Source: Bacteroidia bacterium (GTDB taxonomy: Bacteria > Bacteroidota > Bacteroidia > Bacteroidales > Prolixibacteraceae). From it: 43,978 bases of DNA. The DNA is taken from the NCBI GenBank assembly GCA_025358025.1, contig JANYKW010000195.1, positions 1 to 43,978 of the forward strand. The letters run 5' to 3'. Positions 8,610 through 15,813 of this stretch are shown piece after piece (position 1 is the first letter of the stretch; every line of letters starts with the position of its first letter). The notes beneath the pieces were generated by a model, which did not search any database, was not told the origin of the DNA, and saw only the letters and a list, made by a program, of their open reading frames with translations. Made by a program: the position numbers and the translations under genes.

Positions 8610-9029
8610 TTAGAATTGTTCTAGCTCTGAGAAGAAAAAGGAGCCTTCCCTGAGTGCATTCTCATCACTGTCGGCACCATGTACTGCATTGGCTGTAAAA
8701 GATTCTGCAAATAGTTGGCGAATGGTTCCCGGAGCAGCATTTGCCGGATTGGTGCTACCGATAAGTTCCCTGTAATCTGCAATCGCGTTCTCTTTTTCCA
8801 GGATGGCAGCTACAATTGGTCCTGAAGACATGAAGCTTACAAGCCCTTCGTAAAATGGTTTTCCTACATGGATGCCATAAAAGGCTTCCGCATTTTCGCG
8901 GGTCATTTGAGTAAGTTTCATGGCTTTGATACGGAAACCGTGCTCTGAAATCATTTTAAGAATGGAGCCTATGTGCCGGTTGCGCACAGCGCAGGGTTTA
9001 ATCATGGTAAAGGTAAGATTCTGAGCCAT
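8610..9029 (-). CDS. ndk: Nucleoside diphosphate kinase
   Basis: A 139-residue Ndk, which transfers the gamma phosphate of ATP to nucleoside diphosphates through a phosphohistidine. The active-site histidine is in NAVHGADS, and the N-terminal [10 protein letters not shown] and the [11 protein letters not shown] region are typical. The length is normal for a bacterial enzyme. It is a monocistronic-looking gene divergent from nrnA across a 261-base gap. Confidence 0.95.
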   Translation of the reverse strand: MAQNLTFTMIKPCAVRNRHIGSILKMISEHGFRIKAMKLTQMTRENAEAFYGIHVGKPFYEGLVSFMSSGPIVAAILEKENAIADYRELIGSTNPANAAPGTIRQLFAESFTANAVHGADSDENALREGSFFFSELEQF

Positions 9030-9258
9030 TTTAATTTATATTTATTTGTTAGTAAAATTCGAAGTAAAAGTAGAAATAATTAGAAACAGTTAAAATTAGA
9101 ATTAAAGCTAAAAAATCAAAATACAGAAAATTCAAACTGGTGCTAAGTCAACCATTTGAAGGAAATATTTAAGGAAAGGTCTAATTTTGGATTCAGGAAT
9201 CCCTGGAAAGATCCGTATTATTCAAAGAGTTGATAGAGCTGATTGAATAAGAATTGCC

Positions 9259-9266
9259 TATTTTTG
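9259..9266 (+). promoter_or_regulatory. Bacteroidota-type -7 box for nrnA
   Basis: TATTTTTG followed by CA matches TAnnTTTG and lies 24 bases before the nrnA ATG, implying a short leader. Apart from this box I see nothing else in the 9030-9290 gap. Confidence 0.55.
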
Positions 9267-9290
9267 CAATCTAGTTGAAATTATTCTGTT

Positions 9291-10340
9291 ATGACCAGTA
9301 TCGATGGTGAAACTTGTGTGTCGCTTCTCGCGTGGATGAAGGAAAAAGTCAGGAAGGTTGTGGTGCTTACACATGCCAATCCTGACGGCGATGCCCTGGG
9401 AGCCTCACTGGGACTGAATAGCGTATTGAGGAATGCTGGTTTTCAGTCGGTTGTCATCTTTCCGACAGATTTTCCATCCCTGGTTCCGGGCATGAAAGAA
9501 TTCAGCAACTGGATTATTTTTGAACAGCATGAGCGGGTGTGTGGTCAAATGTTGGAGGAGGCCGACCTGCTATTTTTTCTTGATTTTAATGATCCGAAGC
9601 GGATCGGAAAGGTAAAAAGGAAGCTTGATCAGCTCACAAAAATGATCGTACTGATTGATCACCATCCGCAACCAATGATTGAGACCCCGTTTTTATTTTC
9701 CGACACCACAGTGAGTTCTACTGCGGAGCTGGTATATGATTTTGTGGTCAGGATGGGGTGGGGGCATTTTCTGGATGCAGCAGGAGCCACGGCACTTCTA
9801 ACCGGAATCATTGCGGATACAGCATCTTTCAGCCACAATGCAAAACGGCCGGAACTTTATAGGGCTGTTGCTGAATTGATCGCATTGGGTGCAGATCAGC
9901 ACAAAATTCAGGAATCACTATTCAATACCAACAGTGCCGACCGTTTGCGTCTTCTTGGATACGCTTTGTCGGAGAAGATGGAAATTTTTCCGGAATATCA
10001 TGCAGCCATGATTTCCCTTACGAGAGAAGAGCTTAAAAAATTCAATTATAAGATAGGTGATACAGAGGGCTTTGTGAATTATCCACTCGCTGTGAAAGGG
10101 ATCATTTTCTCAGCCTTCTTTCTCGAAAATGAAGAAAAAATTAAAATTTCTTTTCGTTCGAAAGGCGGTTTTGCCGTAAACGAATTCTCTTCGCTTCATT
10201 TTGGCGGTGGTGGTCATCATAATGCTGCCGGGGGTGAATCAAAGCAGTCCTTGAAGGATGCATTGGAAAAATGGATCACTTTGCTGCCACAATATTCTGA
10301 AATTTTGGAGAAAGAAAGTTTGAAAGAAGCAGAATTTTAG
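9291..10340 (+). CDS. nrnA: NrnA-type DHH/DHHA1 oligoribonuclease/pAp phosphatase
   Basis: A 349-residue DHH-family phosphoesterase. The N-terminal domain shows THANPDGDALG (motif I), LFFLDFND (motif II), the namesake DHH in LIDHHPQ (motif III) and a fourth aspartate in GIIADTASF. The C-terminal DHHA1 domain ends with FGGGGHHNAAGG, the substrate-binding loop. NrnA enzymes degrade nano-RNAs and hydrolyse 3'-phosphoadenosine 5'-phosphate in the cytosol. It is the last host gene before the prophage; its stop is 25 bases from the left attachment repeat, and in the empty chromosome it would be followed by the FKBP gene. Confidence 0.9.
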   Translation: MTSIDGETCVSLLAWMKEKVRKVVVLTHANPDGDALGASLGLNSVLRNAGFQSVVIFPTDFPSLVPGMKEFSNWIIFEQHERVCGQMLEEADLLFFLDFNDPKRIGKVKRKLDQLTKMIVLIDHHPQPMIETPFLFSDTTVSSTAELVYDFVVRMGWGHFLDAAGATALLTGIIADTASFSHNAKRPELYRAVAELIALGADQHKIQESLFNTNSADRLRLLGYALSEKMEIFPEYHAAMISLTREELKKFNYKIGDTEGFVNYPLAVKGIIFSAFFLENEEKIKISFRSKGGFAVNEFSSLHFGGGGHHNAAGGESKQSLKDALEKWITLLPQYSEILEKESLKEAEF

Positions 10341-10365
10341 CGGATATGGTTTGGCATAGGGTTAA

Positions 10366-10387
10366 ATTTGGTTAATTTTGCACAGAT
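10366..10387. other. Left attachment site (attL core)
   Basis: The 17 bases ATTTGGTTAATTTTGCA plus AGAT after one mismatch recur at 29275-29296. The core contains TAATTTTG (10373-10380), a -7 box, and with the TTTG at 10350-10353 (19-base spacing) forms a complete host promoter. In the unoccupied chromosome this promoter would face the FKBP gene. Confidence 0.65.
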
Positions 10388-10435
10388 TCACGTAATACGT
10401 ATTGATTCAGTTGTTTACAGGTGTCGATTTCTTCC

Positions 10436-10456
10436 CGTGTGTTAAATCTGTGTCAA
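10436..10456. repeat. Left copy of inner terminal repeat (possible integrase arm site)
   Basis: A 21-base sequence CGTGTGTYAAATCTGTGYCA(A) is shared, with two mismatches and the same orientation, with 29151-29171. Both copies lie just inside the attachment cores, as integrase arm-type sites do. The CACAGATT next to the left core (10381-10388) is the inverted form of its AATCTGTG. Confidence 0.45.
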
Positions 10457-10474
10457 GATCGGCGTTTTTCTCTT

Positions 10475-10981
10475 TTATAGTGCCTTTGAAATGTCGTCGT
10501 ATTTCTTTTCGATGGTTTCCCCTGCATTATTTTTTACCAGGCAAATTTTGTCATCCTTCAGTGAGGTAATTATACCCGTCACAAAACCGGTTGTAGATTT
10601 AACCGTGTTTTTTAATCCTTTTTCTTTCCAGGTAACTTTATCTCCTATTTTGAAACCGCGATAACTTGTATTTGCTTTTATTCCAAATACATCACCCTCG
10701 ACGGCTATGTATTTGCCTTTAATCATATAAATTTTAGTATTGGTTAGAAATTCGCCTCCCGGAACCTTTCTTACCGTTGCGTCTATGGCACCTTCCAGGG
10801 TAACGGCTTTTGAGTTTTTCAGCTCCTTTTTACTCCCTCCGGCATAGTTTATCAATAATTCATAATCTTGCTTTGGATCAACGTTCCGGTTAGAAATCAT
10901 GTTAACTTTTCCGATCTGTTTAACATCGGTGCAACCAGATAAAAGAATCAATGCGACAGTTGGGATAAAATAAAATTTCAT
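10475..10981 (-). CDS. Prophage lipoprotein of unknown function
   Basis: A 168-residue lipoprotein: signal peptide MKFYFIPTVALILLSGC with the lipobox LLSGC, then a soluble, beta-rich domain with the conserved-looking stretch VRKVPGGEFLTNTKIY. It is transcribed on the minus strand at the extreme left end, away from the replication and structural genes and next to the repressor, where lysogeny-expressed genes sit. A role in surface modification or superinfection exclusion is possible but unproved. The promoter left in attL points into it from the opposite direction. I recognise similar small lipoproteins in Bacteroidota but no function. Confidence 0.7.
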   Translation of the reverse strand: MKFYFIPTVALILLSGCTDVKQIGKVNMISNRNVDPKQDYELLINYAGGSKKELKNSKAVTLEGAIDATVRKVPGGEFLTNTKIYMIKGKYIAVEGDVFGIKANTSYRGFKIGDKVTWKEKGLKNTVKSTTGFVTGIITSLKDDKICLVKNNAGETIEKKYDDISKAL

Positions 10982-11037
10982 TTTTTTGATTTTTAGGTTG
11001 TTAAATATTAGGTGTATTTTTTAATTGTCAGTTGGTA

Positions 11038-11457
11038 TTAACCCTCTTTGTCTCTGTTCTTGTATTGTTCAATGAGCATCCGAAGTGTTTCAATGGTTTC
11101 ATCTTTACTTTTCAATACTTCTCGAAGATGATTCACTTCGCTTTTTAACAATTCCATCTCTCCAGTACCGTAAAAAAGCGCCGTTCCCGGTTTGCTTTCA
11201 CCTATTCCGTTGTGGTTTCCCATGATGTTGTTAATGTTTCCGCTTTGAATGTGCACCGGCCCGCTGGAAGGGTTCATTAATACCCCTGCGGAAATACCCA
11301 GCGCGGCGGCGATCTTTTCGATAGTTTCTGTTTTAGGTTTCACTCTTCCTTTGATAATTTGATTTAGGCCGGTTGTTGAAATACCAGTCCTGCTAGATAA
11401 CATCCTCTGTGTTATTTCGCCCTTCTCCATCAGATCTTTTAACAGTTTGGTATTCAT
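11038..11457 (-). CDS. XRE-family repressor
   Basis: A 139-residue regulator with an N-terminal helix-turn-helix (about residues 8-60): ITQRMLSSRTGISTTGLNQI followed by GRVKPKTETIEKIAAALGIS, a classic XRE/Cro-CI layout. The central part is glycine- and asparagine-rich, and the C terminus (about 105-135) is a predicted coiled coil that could dimerise. There is no LexA/CI-type protease domain, so induction would need another route. It is divergent from the early genes across a 165-base A+T-rich region with a perfect 14-bp inverted repeat, as expected for the prophage immunity repressor. Confidence 0.8.
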   Translation of the reverse strand: MNTKLLKDLMEKGEITQRMLSSRTGISTTGLNQIIKGRVKPKTETIEKIAAALGISAGVLMNPSSGPVHIQSGNINNIMGNHNGIGESKPGTALFYGTGEMELLKSEVNHLREVLKSKDETIETLRMLIEQYKNRDKEG

Positions 11458-11481
11458 TGCTATATATTTAGATTGATTATA

Positions 11482-11549
11482 AATTAAATTAATTCCGAAT
11501 GTTTAATAGAATTAGTTAATTGAATTAATTTAATTGTATTTATATTTGG
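11482..11549. promoter_or_regulatory. Operator and early promoter region of the prophage
   Basis: A perfect 14-bp inverted repeat, AATTAAATTAATTC (11482-11495) and GAATTAATTTAATT (11522-11535), is separated by 26 bases. On the plus strand TTG (11520-11522) and TATATTTG (11541-11548) form a promoter with an 18-base spacer; the right half-site lies between the two boxes. Repressor binding there would block the early operon. Confidence 0.6.
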
Positions 11550-11622
11550 CTTTATAAATGTATATCGAAATTAAGTTAGAAGCAAATAAATAGTGTTAAA
11601 TCATTTTAACTAAAAAAAGAGT

Positions 11623-11838
11623 ATGGCACAATTAACCCCGGAAATCATCGCCTTTATCAAGGACAAAAAAAACATCGTCCTATTTTTTGAAATCGCCCAG
11701 GCATGGGATTTATCAATAAACAGCCTTTACCGCTGGCTCCGGGAGAACCGCCAGGCCAAACTATCACACTCCAAAACCATCAACATCATCCGCAAGTACA
11801 ACACCGGCAAGATCCGCATTTGCCAGGGCAGTAAATAG
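11623..11838 (+). CDS. Small DNA-binding protein, Cro-like position
   Basis: A 71-residue basic protein, first gene of the early (plus-strand) operon. IVLFFEIAQAWDLSINSLYRWLREN looks like a helix-turn-helix, followed by a second helical stretch ending in basic residues. Position opposite the repressor suggests a Cro-type or other early regulator, but the family is not recognised. Start ATG at 11623 lies about 75 bases after the early promoter. Confidence 0.55.
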   Translation: MAQLTPEIIAFIKDKKNIVLFFEIAQAWDLSINSLYRWLRENRQAKLSHSKTINIIRKYNTGKIRICQGSK

Positions 11839-11880
11839 TTATCGCCAAATAAGTGTAGTTAAACCAAAAATGTAACCGTT

Positions 11881-12285
11881 ATGATTTCAATCCCCACACT
11901 AAGCATTGATGAAAAATTTTTGCGCAATAGGATTTACCACCAACTGTCACGAATAGAAGGCAAACCAGTTATTGAATTGAATTATTTTGCTGGCAACTGG
12001 GGAGTGAGGTATATACCACAAAACAACGAGGCCACCGATTTCTGTCATTATTTCGCTCCAAAGAAAGACAAACACTGGACCTTGACCAGCCGCAACGCCG
12101 AAAAGATAAGAAGTGCGGTAGATAGATTTATGAAGCGTATAGTCTATCATGGAACTATCCCACTGGACCAGTTGCCGCAGAATTATGGCTGTGAAATTTG
12201 CACAAAACATGAGTCCGCCGGCCATTCTCATCAAACTCAAAGTACACAAGATGCTCACAACAATAACAGGTGTGATGAGCAATAA
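11881..12285 (+). CDS. Hypothetical prophage early protein
   Basis: A 134-residue protein of unknown family. The first 100 or so residues have ordinary protein composition (IELNYFAGNWGVRYIPQ, LTSRNAEKIRSAVDRFMKRI). The last 30 are rich in His, Gln and Asn and lie over an opposite-strand frame that also looks coding, so the tail may be unstructured. It sits in the early region, 42 bases after the Cro-like gene. No function can be inferred. Confidence 0.5.
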   Translation: MISIPTLSIDEKFLRNRIYHQLSRIEGKPVIELNYFAGNWGVRYIPQNNEATDFCHYFAPKKDKHWTLTSRNAEKIRSAVDRFMKRIVYHGTIPLDQLPQNYGCEICTKHESAGHSHQTQSTQDAHNNNRCDEQ

Positions 12286-12370
12286 CATATTTAAAACCGT
12301 GGAGGTTGATTGTTTTTGCCACATCCGGGCAATACGCCCTGTCAAATCCATACACTTTCAGTTTTTTCAT
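12155..12370 (-). CDS. Possible antisense cysteine-rich small protein
   Basis: A 71-residue frame on the minus strand beginning MKKLKVYGFDRAYCPDVAKT, with clustered cysteines and histidines (HHTCYCCEHLVYF, VLCKFHSH) that could bind metal. Its composition is more protein-like than the plus-strand frames opposite it at 12286-12370. It overlaps the end of the plus-strand hypothetical gene by about 130 bases, so one of the two may not be real, or they overlap tail to tail. A lone minus-strand gene inside an otherwise plus-strand operon is unusual. Confidence 0.35.
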   Translation of the reverse strand: MKKLKVYGFDRAYCPDVAKTINLHGFKYVIAHHTCYCCEHLVYFEFDENGRRTHVLCKFHSHNSAATGPVG

Positions 12371-12410
12371 AGTTCAAGTTTAAACCCAACAAGATAAAAA
12401 AATAACCACC

Positions 12411-12662
12411 ATGCACCTAATCCCAATTTTTACCGTTATCGCAATGCTGGCATTTACTGCCTGGTATTTGCGCAAGGACCTGAAAATTTTACGCTTTCGC
12501 CAGGTGATCCGCCCGGGCCATATCGTAAGAATCAAAATAGGCGGGGTCTCCCATTTGGCCGAGGTGATCACCCGCCCGGGCAGCGACCGGATTTTCTACC
12601 AGGTGCTCACCCCCGACCAGGCCGCCCAGCAAATTTCAATATCCAAAGTTTATCCTTTGTGA
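12411..12662 (+). CDS. Small membrane-anchored hypothetical protein
   Basis: An 83-residue protein with one N-terminal membrane span (about residues 2-20, IPIFTVIAMLAFTAWYL) and a basic, beta-rich soluble part (GHIVRIKIGGVSHLAEVITRPG) resembling a small SH3/KOW-like barrel. Family unknown. The stop at 12660-12662 is one base before the start of the HTH gene, so the pair is translationally close. Confidence 0.55.
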   Translation: MHLIPIFTVIAMLAFTAWYLRKDLKILRFRQVIRPGHIVRIKIGGVSHLAEVITRPGSDRIFYQVLTPDQAAQQISISKVYPL

Positions 12663-12663
12663 C

Positions 12664-12930
12664 ATGATGGAAGATTCAATTATTACGCTATCCCGCGCCG
12701 AATTAAAAACCATGATCAAGGAGGCAGCGCGCCAGGCCATCCGGGAGCATGAGAACCAAAAGGCCCGACACAGCCCCGACCACCTGTACAACCGCAACCA
12801 GGCCGCCCGCACCCTGGGCAAATCATTTACCACCATCACCCGCATGATCACCGAGGGGCGCATAGTGGCCACGGCAGACGGGAAATTTATCGCACAAAAA
12901 GAGTTGGACCGCTATATATCAAGCACCTAA
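12664..12930 (+). CDS. Helix-turn-helix (excisionase/HTH_17-like) protein
   Basis: An 88-residue protein. The N-terminal half is a charged helix (LKTMIKEAARQAIREHENQ); the C-terminal half has the winged helix-turn-helix of excisionase and HTH_17 proteins: YNRNQAARTLGKSFTTITRMITEGRIVATADGKFIAQKELDRYI. In integrative elements such proteins direct the integrase towards excision or act as small regulators. Here the integrase is at the far end of the element, so an early regulatory or excisionase role are both possible. Confidence 0.65.
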   Translation: MMEDSIITLSRAELKTMIKEAARQAIREHENQKARHSPDHLYNRNQAARTLGKSFTTITRMITEGRIVATADGKFIAQKELDRYISST

Positions 12931-13158
12931 AGAAATTGGCCGGGCAACGCTGGGGAGCGACCCGACCCAATGCCCGAAGCGATAGGCACAGGCTTATTAA
13001 TTCAACGTGCAAGGGGTGAGGGGGTGAAAGGCGCCAGGGGTGAGATCCTGGGCCGGTAACTCTCCCCCGACCACAAAACCAGTCGATAAGCCAGTTGCCG
13101 GAGCGAGGGCAGCAGAAAAAAACCCATAAGAACAAACAACAGTTAAAAACCCACTGCA
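12931..13158. other. Structured, G+C-rich noncoding region before the replication genes
   Basis: No convincing gene in these 228 bases. The region is richer in G+C than the neighbours and has several stems: CGCT-GGGG-AGCG near 12950, CCAGG/CCTGG (13034-13038 with 13047-13051, extended by GGC/GCC past one bulge) and GGCTTAT/ATAAGCC (12991-12997 with 13086-13092). It could hold the double-strand origin for the rolling-circle Rep or a structured RNA. Neither can be decided from sequence alone. Confidence 0.4.
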
Positions 13159-13647
13159 ATGATCAGATTTACCAAGCAAATCAGCCTATTTGGAGAGGTC
13201 ACCATACTGCACTACGATGCCATTTCGGGGCGCGTAGTGATCACAGAGACCACCGAGGAGAAAACGGAAGCCACAAAACTGAGATTAACACGCGAGGCCC
13301 TGGTGAACCTTTGCCAGTGGTTCTATCAAAACCGGGTCGGAGCATACGAATTTATGTTAAGGTCGGCACCCCACAAGATTGTTCCCCAATTTAAAAAAGA
13401 CTTTGCAGCCCTGACCGCAGCTATCAACCGCCTGCAAGAGCACACCGAAATAAAAGATCTGGCCACCTTTGTCCATTTCAACATTTACCCCCAGGCCGCC
13501 ACCATGGCACCCCGCCGGGACGATCACAAAACAGAACGCTATAATACCCTACTAGGCGAAATGGACCAAATCATTTGCAGCGTTATTTACCAGGAACAAG
13601 GGAACATTTTAGCACATGAAAAGGGTGTAAAAACCCCTGTTTTTTAA
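13159..13647 (+). CDS. Hypothetical prophage protein
   Basis: A 162-residue protein with a beta-rich N terminus (residues 1-45; MIRFTKQISLFGEVTILHYD) and a helical C-terminal two thirds. Family not recognised. It lies just before rep, so a replication accessory or single-strand DNA handling role is possible by position only. A short GGG/CCC stem followed by six Ts overlaps its last codons (13622-13645) and might weakly terminate transcription before rep. Confidence 0.55.
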   Translation: MIRFTKQISLFGEVTILHYDAISGRVVITETTEEKTEATKLRLTREALVNLCQWFYQNRVGAYEFMLRSAPHKIVPQFKKDFAALTAAINRLQEHTEIKDLATFVHFNIYPQAATMAPRRDDHKTERYNTLLGEMDQIICSVIYQEQGNILAHEKGVKTPVF

Positions 13648-13728
13648 ATTTTATAAAATATTGAGGATTAATAACATAGTCCCTTCCTCGTTAAATAAGA
13701 AACAACTGGAAAAAAATAGCCCCTGAAA

Positions 13729-15099
13729 ATGGACCAAAACCGGCCAAAAAGTTGGACCCGCCGGGAGATAAAAGACCCTAATAACCGCCGGAGTTTTACC
13801 CTATCCACGCTGAAAAGAAAAAACCACAATTTAACCAAACAGATGACCACCTACCTAAAAACCGCAGAATTAACCCAGGTACAGGAAGAGAAGTTTAAAA
13901 AACTAAAAACAACCGTCGAGCGGTGCGCTAACGCGGCCATATACCGACAATCGCAAACCGACGGGCACACTACCCTGATCGGGGCCGCAACGTGCAAAAA
14001 CAAGCTTTGTTTTGTCTGCAACTGGTCCCGGCAAAAAAATGTCCGCCGAAAATACAAAGCCTGGTTTGACCAAAACAGAACCATCGTGGAGATCCGCCGG
14101 GACCAGCCAGGGAAAAAGACCCTGTACAAGTACACCACAGAGACCCGTTTCATGGCCGGAAAATACCTGGGCTGGGAACTGGTCGGCCGCCATCCGTACG
14201 ATCTGATGCACCTGACCCTGACCGTGCCCCACACCGCGGAAAACGGATTTAACGGGGATCGGTACTATTTTGAAAAAATTACGGCCCTTTATAACCGTAT
14301 GAGAAAAGAGAGTGACCTGTGGCGCTGGCTGGTATTCGGCGGGGAGTACGGCATAGAAACCAACCTGAACCAGCAGGGCCAGCACATTCACATTCATTCG
14401 CTTTTGTTGGTGAGATGTGAAATGAGAAGCCGCAACCGGCTGCACCAGGAGATTCTAAGGTTTTGGAATGGGATCACGGAAAACCGGTACACACAGCGCC
14501 AGGCGTTAAGTCCCAACGATGTGGCCGCCATCAAAATAGGAAATAAAAACCTGACCCCGGAATTTATCATGGGACTAAACCCGAAGGGTGCCACACTGAT
14601 AGGGCTGGAAAATATATACACCCTGCAAAAAGATGGCAGCAAGAGCCGCGGGGCGCAGTGGGGAAGCAAAGAAATGATCATTTCCATTATGGAGACTATC
14701 AGCTATCATTTTGACCCTTTCGCATTCGATAAGGAGGCCGGGGAGTTTAACTTACCACTGATGGCCGAAATAGCCCCGATTCTGCACGGTAAAAGGCTGT
14801 ATGATAAATTCGGCTGCCTGTATGGTGAAAAGAGTCTAAATGTCACGGATGATACCAACGTCGTAGAAGAATACACTGAAGCGGCAGAGCAAACGGTAGA
14901 TGAGCAGACCGGGGAAATGTGCAACTATAATTTTTTCCTGACCAACCCGCTGTATATCTCCCATAACCCCCGAAAAAAATACAACATCGAAATAACCCCC
15001 CAGGGCCTTCACCGGGCCATAAAATTAGAGGTACCCAACACCGGGGCGGCCGTGCGCAAGATGGCCGAAATGATGGCAGAACAATTTAAAAAACGATAA
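13729..15099 (+). CDS. rep: Rolling-circle replication initiator, pC194/pUB110-like (HUH endonuclease)
   Basis: A 456-residue Rep. A cysteine cluster C89-x4-C94-x2-C97 (CKNKLCFVC) precedes the catalytic domain. Motif 1 is HLTLTV (161-166), motif 2 is the metal-binding HUH (H219, H221, H223; QHIHIHSLLL), and motif 3 is E322-x3-Y326 (ETISY). The E-x3-Y pair is the arrangement known from pC194-type RepA, where the tyrosine nicks and the glutamate completes the second cleavage. It would nick one strand of the phage genome and start rolling-circle synthesis. SSB follows 57 bases later in the same operon. Motif reading is direct; the plasmid-type affiliation is inference from motifs. Confidence 0.8.
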   Translation: MDQNRPKSWTRREIKDPNNRRSFTLSTLKRKNHNLTKQMTTYLKTAELTQVQEEKFKKLKTTVERCANAAIYRQSQTDGHTTLIGAATCKNKLCFVCNWSRQKNVRRKYKAWFDQNRTIVEIRRDQPGKKTLYKYTTETRFMAGKYLGWELVGRHPYDLMHLTLTVPHTAENGFNGDRYYFEKITALYNRMRKESDLWRWLVFGGEYGIETNLNQQGQHIHIHSLLLVRCEMRSRNRLHQEILRFWNGITENRYTQRQALSPNDVAAIKIGNKNLTPEFIMGLNPKGATLIGLENIYTLQKDGSKSRGAQWGSKEMIISIMETISYHFDPFAFDKEAGEFNLPLMAEIAPILHGKRLYDKFGCLYGEKSLNVTDDTNVVEEYTEAAEQTVDEQTGEMCNYNFFLTNPLYISHNPRKKYNIEITPQGLHRAIKLEVPNTGAAVRKMAEMMAEQFKKR

Positions 15100-15156
15100 A
15101 ACCGGAGCACCCCGGACAAAGCAGTAAATCATTAACCTTTTAAAAAATCAGAAATT

Positions 15157-15579
15157 ATGAGTTTTGCAAAAATCATCGTTCTGGGCAACATTGGTCAGGA
15201 TGCAGTTATCAAAGAGATCAACGGTAAATTCGTGATCAATTTCTCAGTAGCCCACAATGAAAAGTACATGGACAGCACGGGGCAGAAGCACGAAAAAACG
15301 ACCTGGTTTTCCTGTGCCATTTGGAAGGATAGCCGCGAGAAAACCCGCATCGCCGAATACCTGAAAGCCGGTCAGATCGTCCACGTGGAAGGAGTGCCCG
15401 AAATACGGATTTTCGATGGGCAGAACGGCAAGAGCGCCGCCATCAACATCACGGTTAAAGATATTCATTTTGCAGGAGCCGCCCCGCAGGGCAACCGGCC
15501 AACAGCAGCACCGGAAGGATCGGCGGCCAACCATGGCGCGCCGATACCACCCCAGGAAGAGGATGATTTACCTTTTTAA
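15157..15579 (+). CDS. ssb: Single-stranded DNA-binding protein
   Basis: A 140-residue SSB with an N-terminal OB fold (residues 1-105: KIIVLGNIGQDA, FSVAHNEKY, TTWFSCAIW) and a flexible Pro/Ala/Gly linker ending in the acidic tip DDLPF, which recruits replication partners. Single-strand protection fits the rolling-circle initiator immediately upstream, so rep and ssb form the replication operon. A strong terminator follows. Confidence 0.95.
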   Translation: MSFAKIIVLGNIGQDAVIKEINGKFVINFSVAHNEKYMDSTGQKHEKTTWFSCAIWKDSREKTRIAEYLKAGQIVHVEGVPEIRIFDGQNGKSAAINITVKDIHFAGAAPQGNRPTAAPEGSAANHGAPIPPQEEDDLPF

Positions 15580-15600
15580 CTAAATCCCACAACAGAAAGA

Positions 15601-15630
15601 AAACCGGCATAGTAAGAGGCCGGTTTTTTT
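15601..15630 (+). terminator. Intrinsic terminator of the rep-ssb operon
   Basis: AAACCGGC (15601-15608) pairs perfectly with GCCGGTTT (15619-15626), followed by a T run to 15630. It lies 21 bases after the ssb stop. Confidence 0.9.
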
Positions 15631-15737
15631 ATGGCAAAAAAAGATTTTCGGCAAAACGAAAACCCGATCCTTTTCATTTGGCCCCCCTTTTGTAAAAACT
15701 GGTAATTCGTATTGGAAAGCACACTATTTTTAAATGG

Positions 15738-15767
15738 TTTCAGCCTGAAAACTTTTGAAAATTTCAG
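15738..15767. promoter_or_regulatory. Alternating TTTCAG/CTGAAA sites, possible operator
   Basis: TTTCAG (15738-15743), CTGAAA (15745-15750) and TTTCAG (15762-15767) form overlapping inverted repeats about 47-76 bases before the next gene. They look like binding sites for a dimeric regulator, but no promoter boxes are obvious beside them. Confidence 0.3.
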
Positions 15768-15813
15768 TATTCAATAACAAGTAAACCGAAAACGCCCACA
15801 AAACATACAGAAA

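Noticed and set aside
10436-10456. The 21-base inner repeat as the attachment core
   Set aside because: It has two mismatches and would leave 48 and about 100 bases of extra shared-context sequence outside; the outer repeat is exact over 17 bases and rebuilds a host promoter.
11947-12351. 134-residue minus-strand frame with hydrophobic stretch
   Set aside because: Mirror of the plus-strand gene at 11881; composition is not protein-like and no start context supports it.
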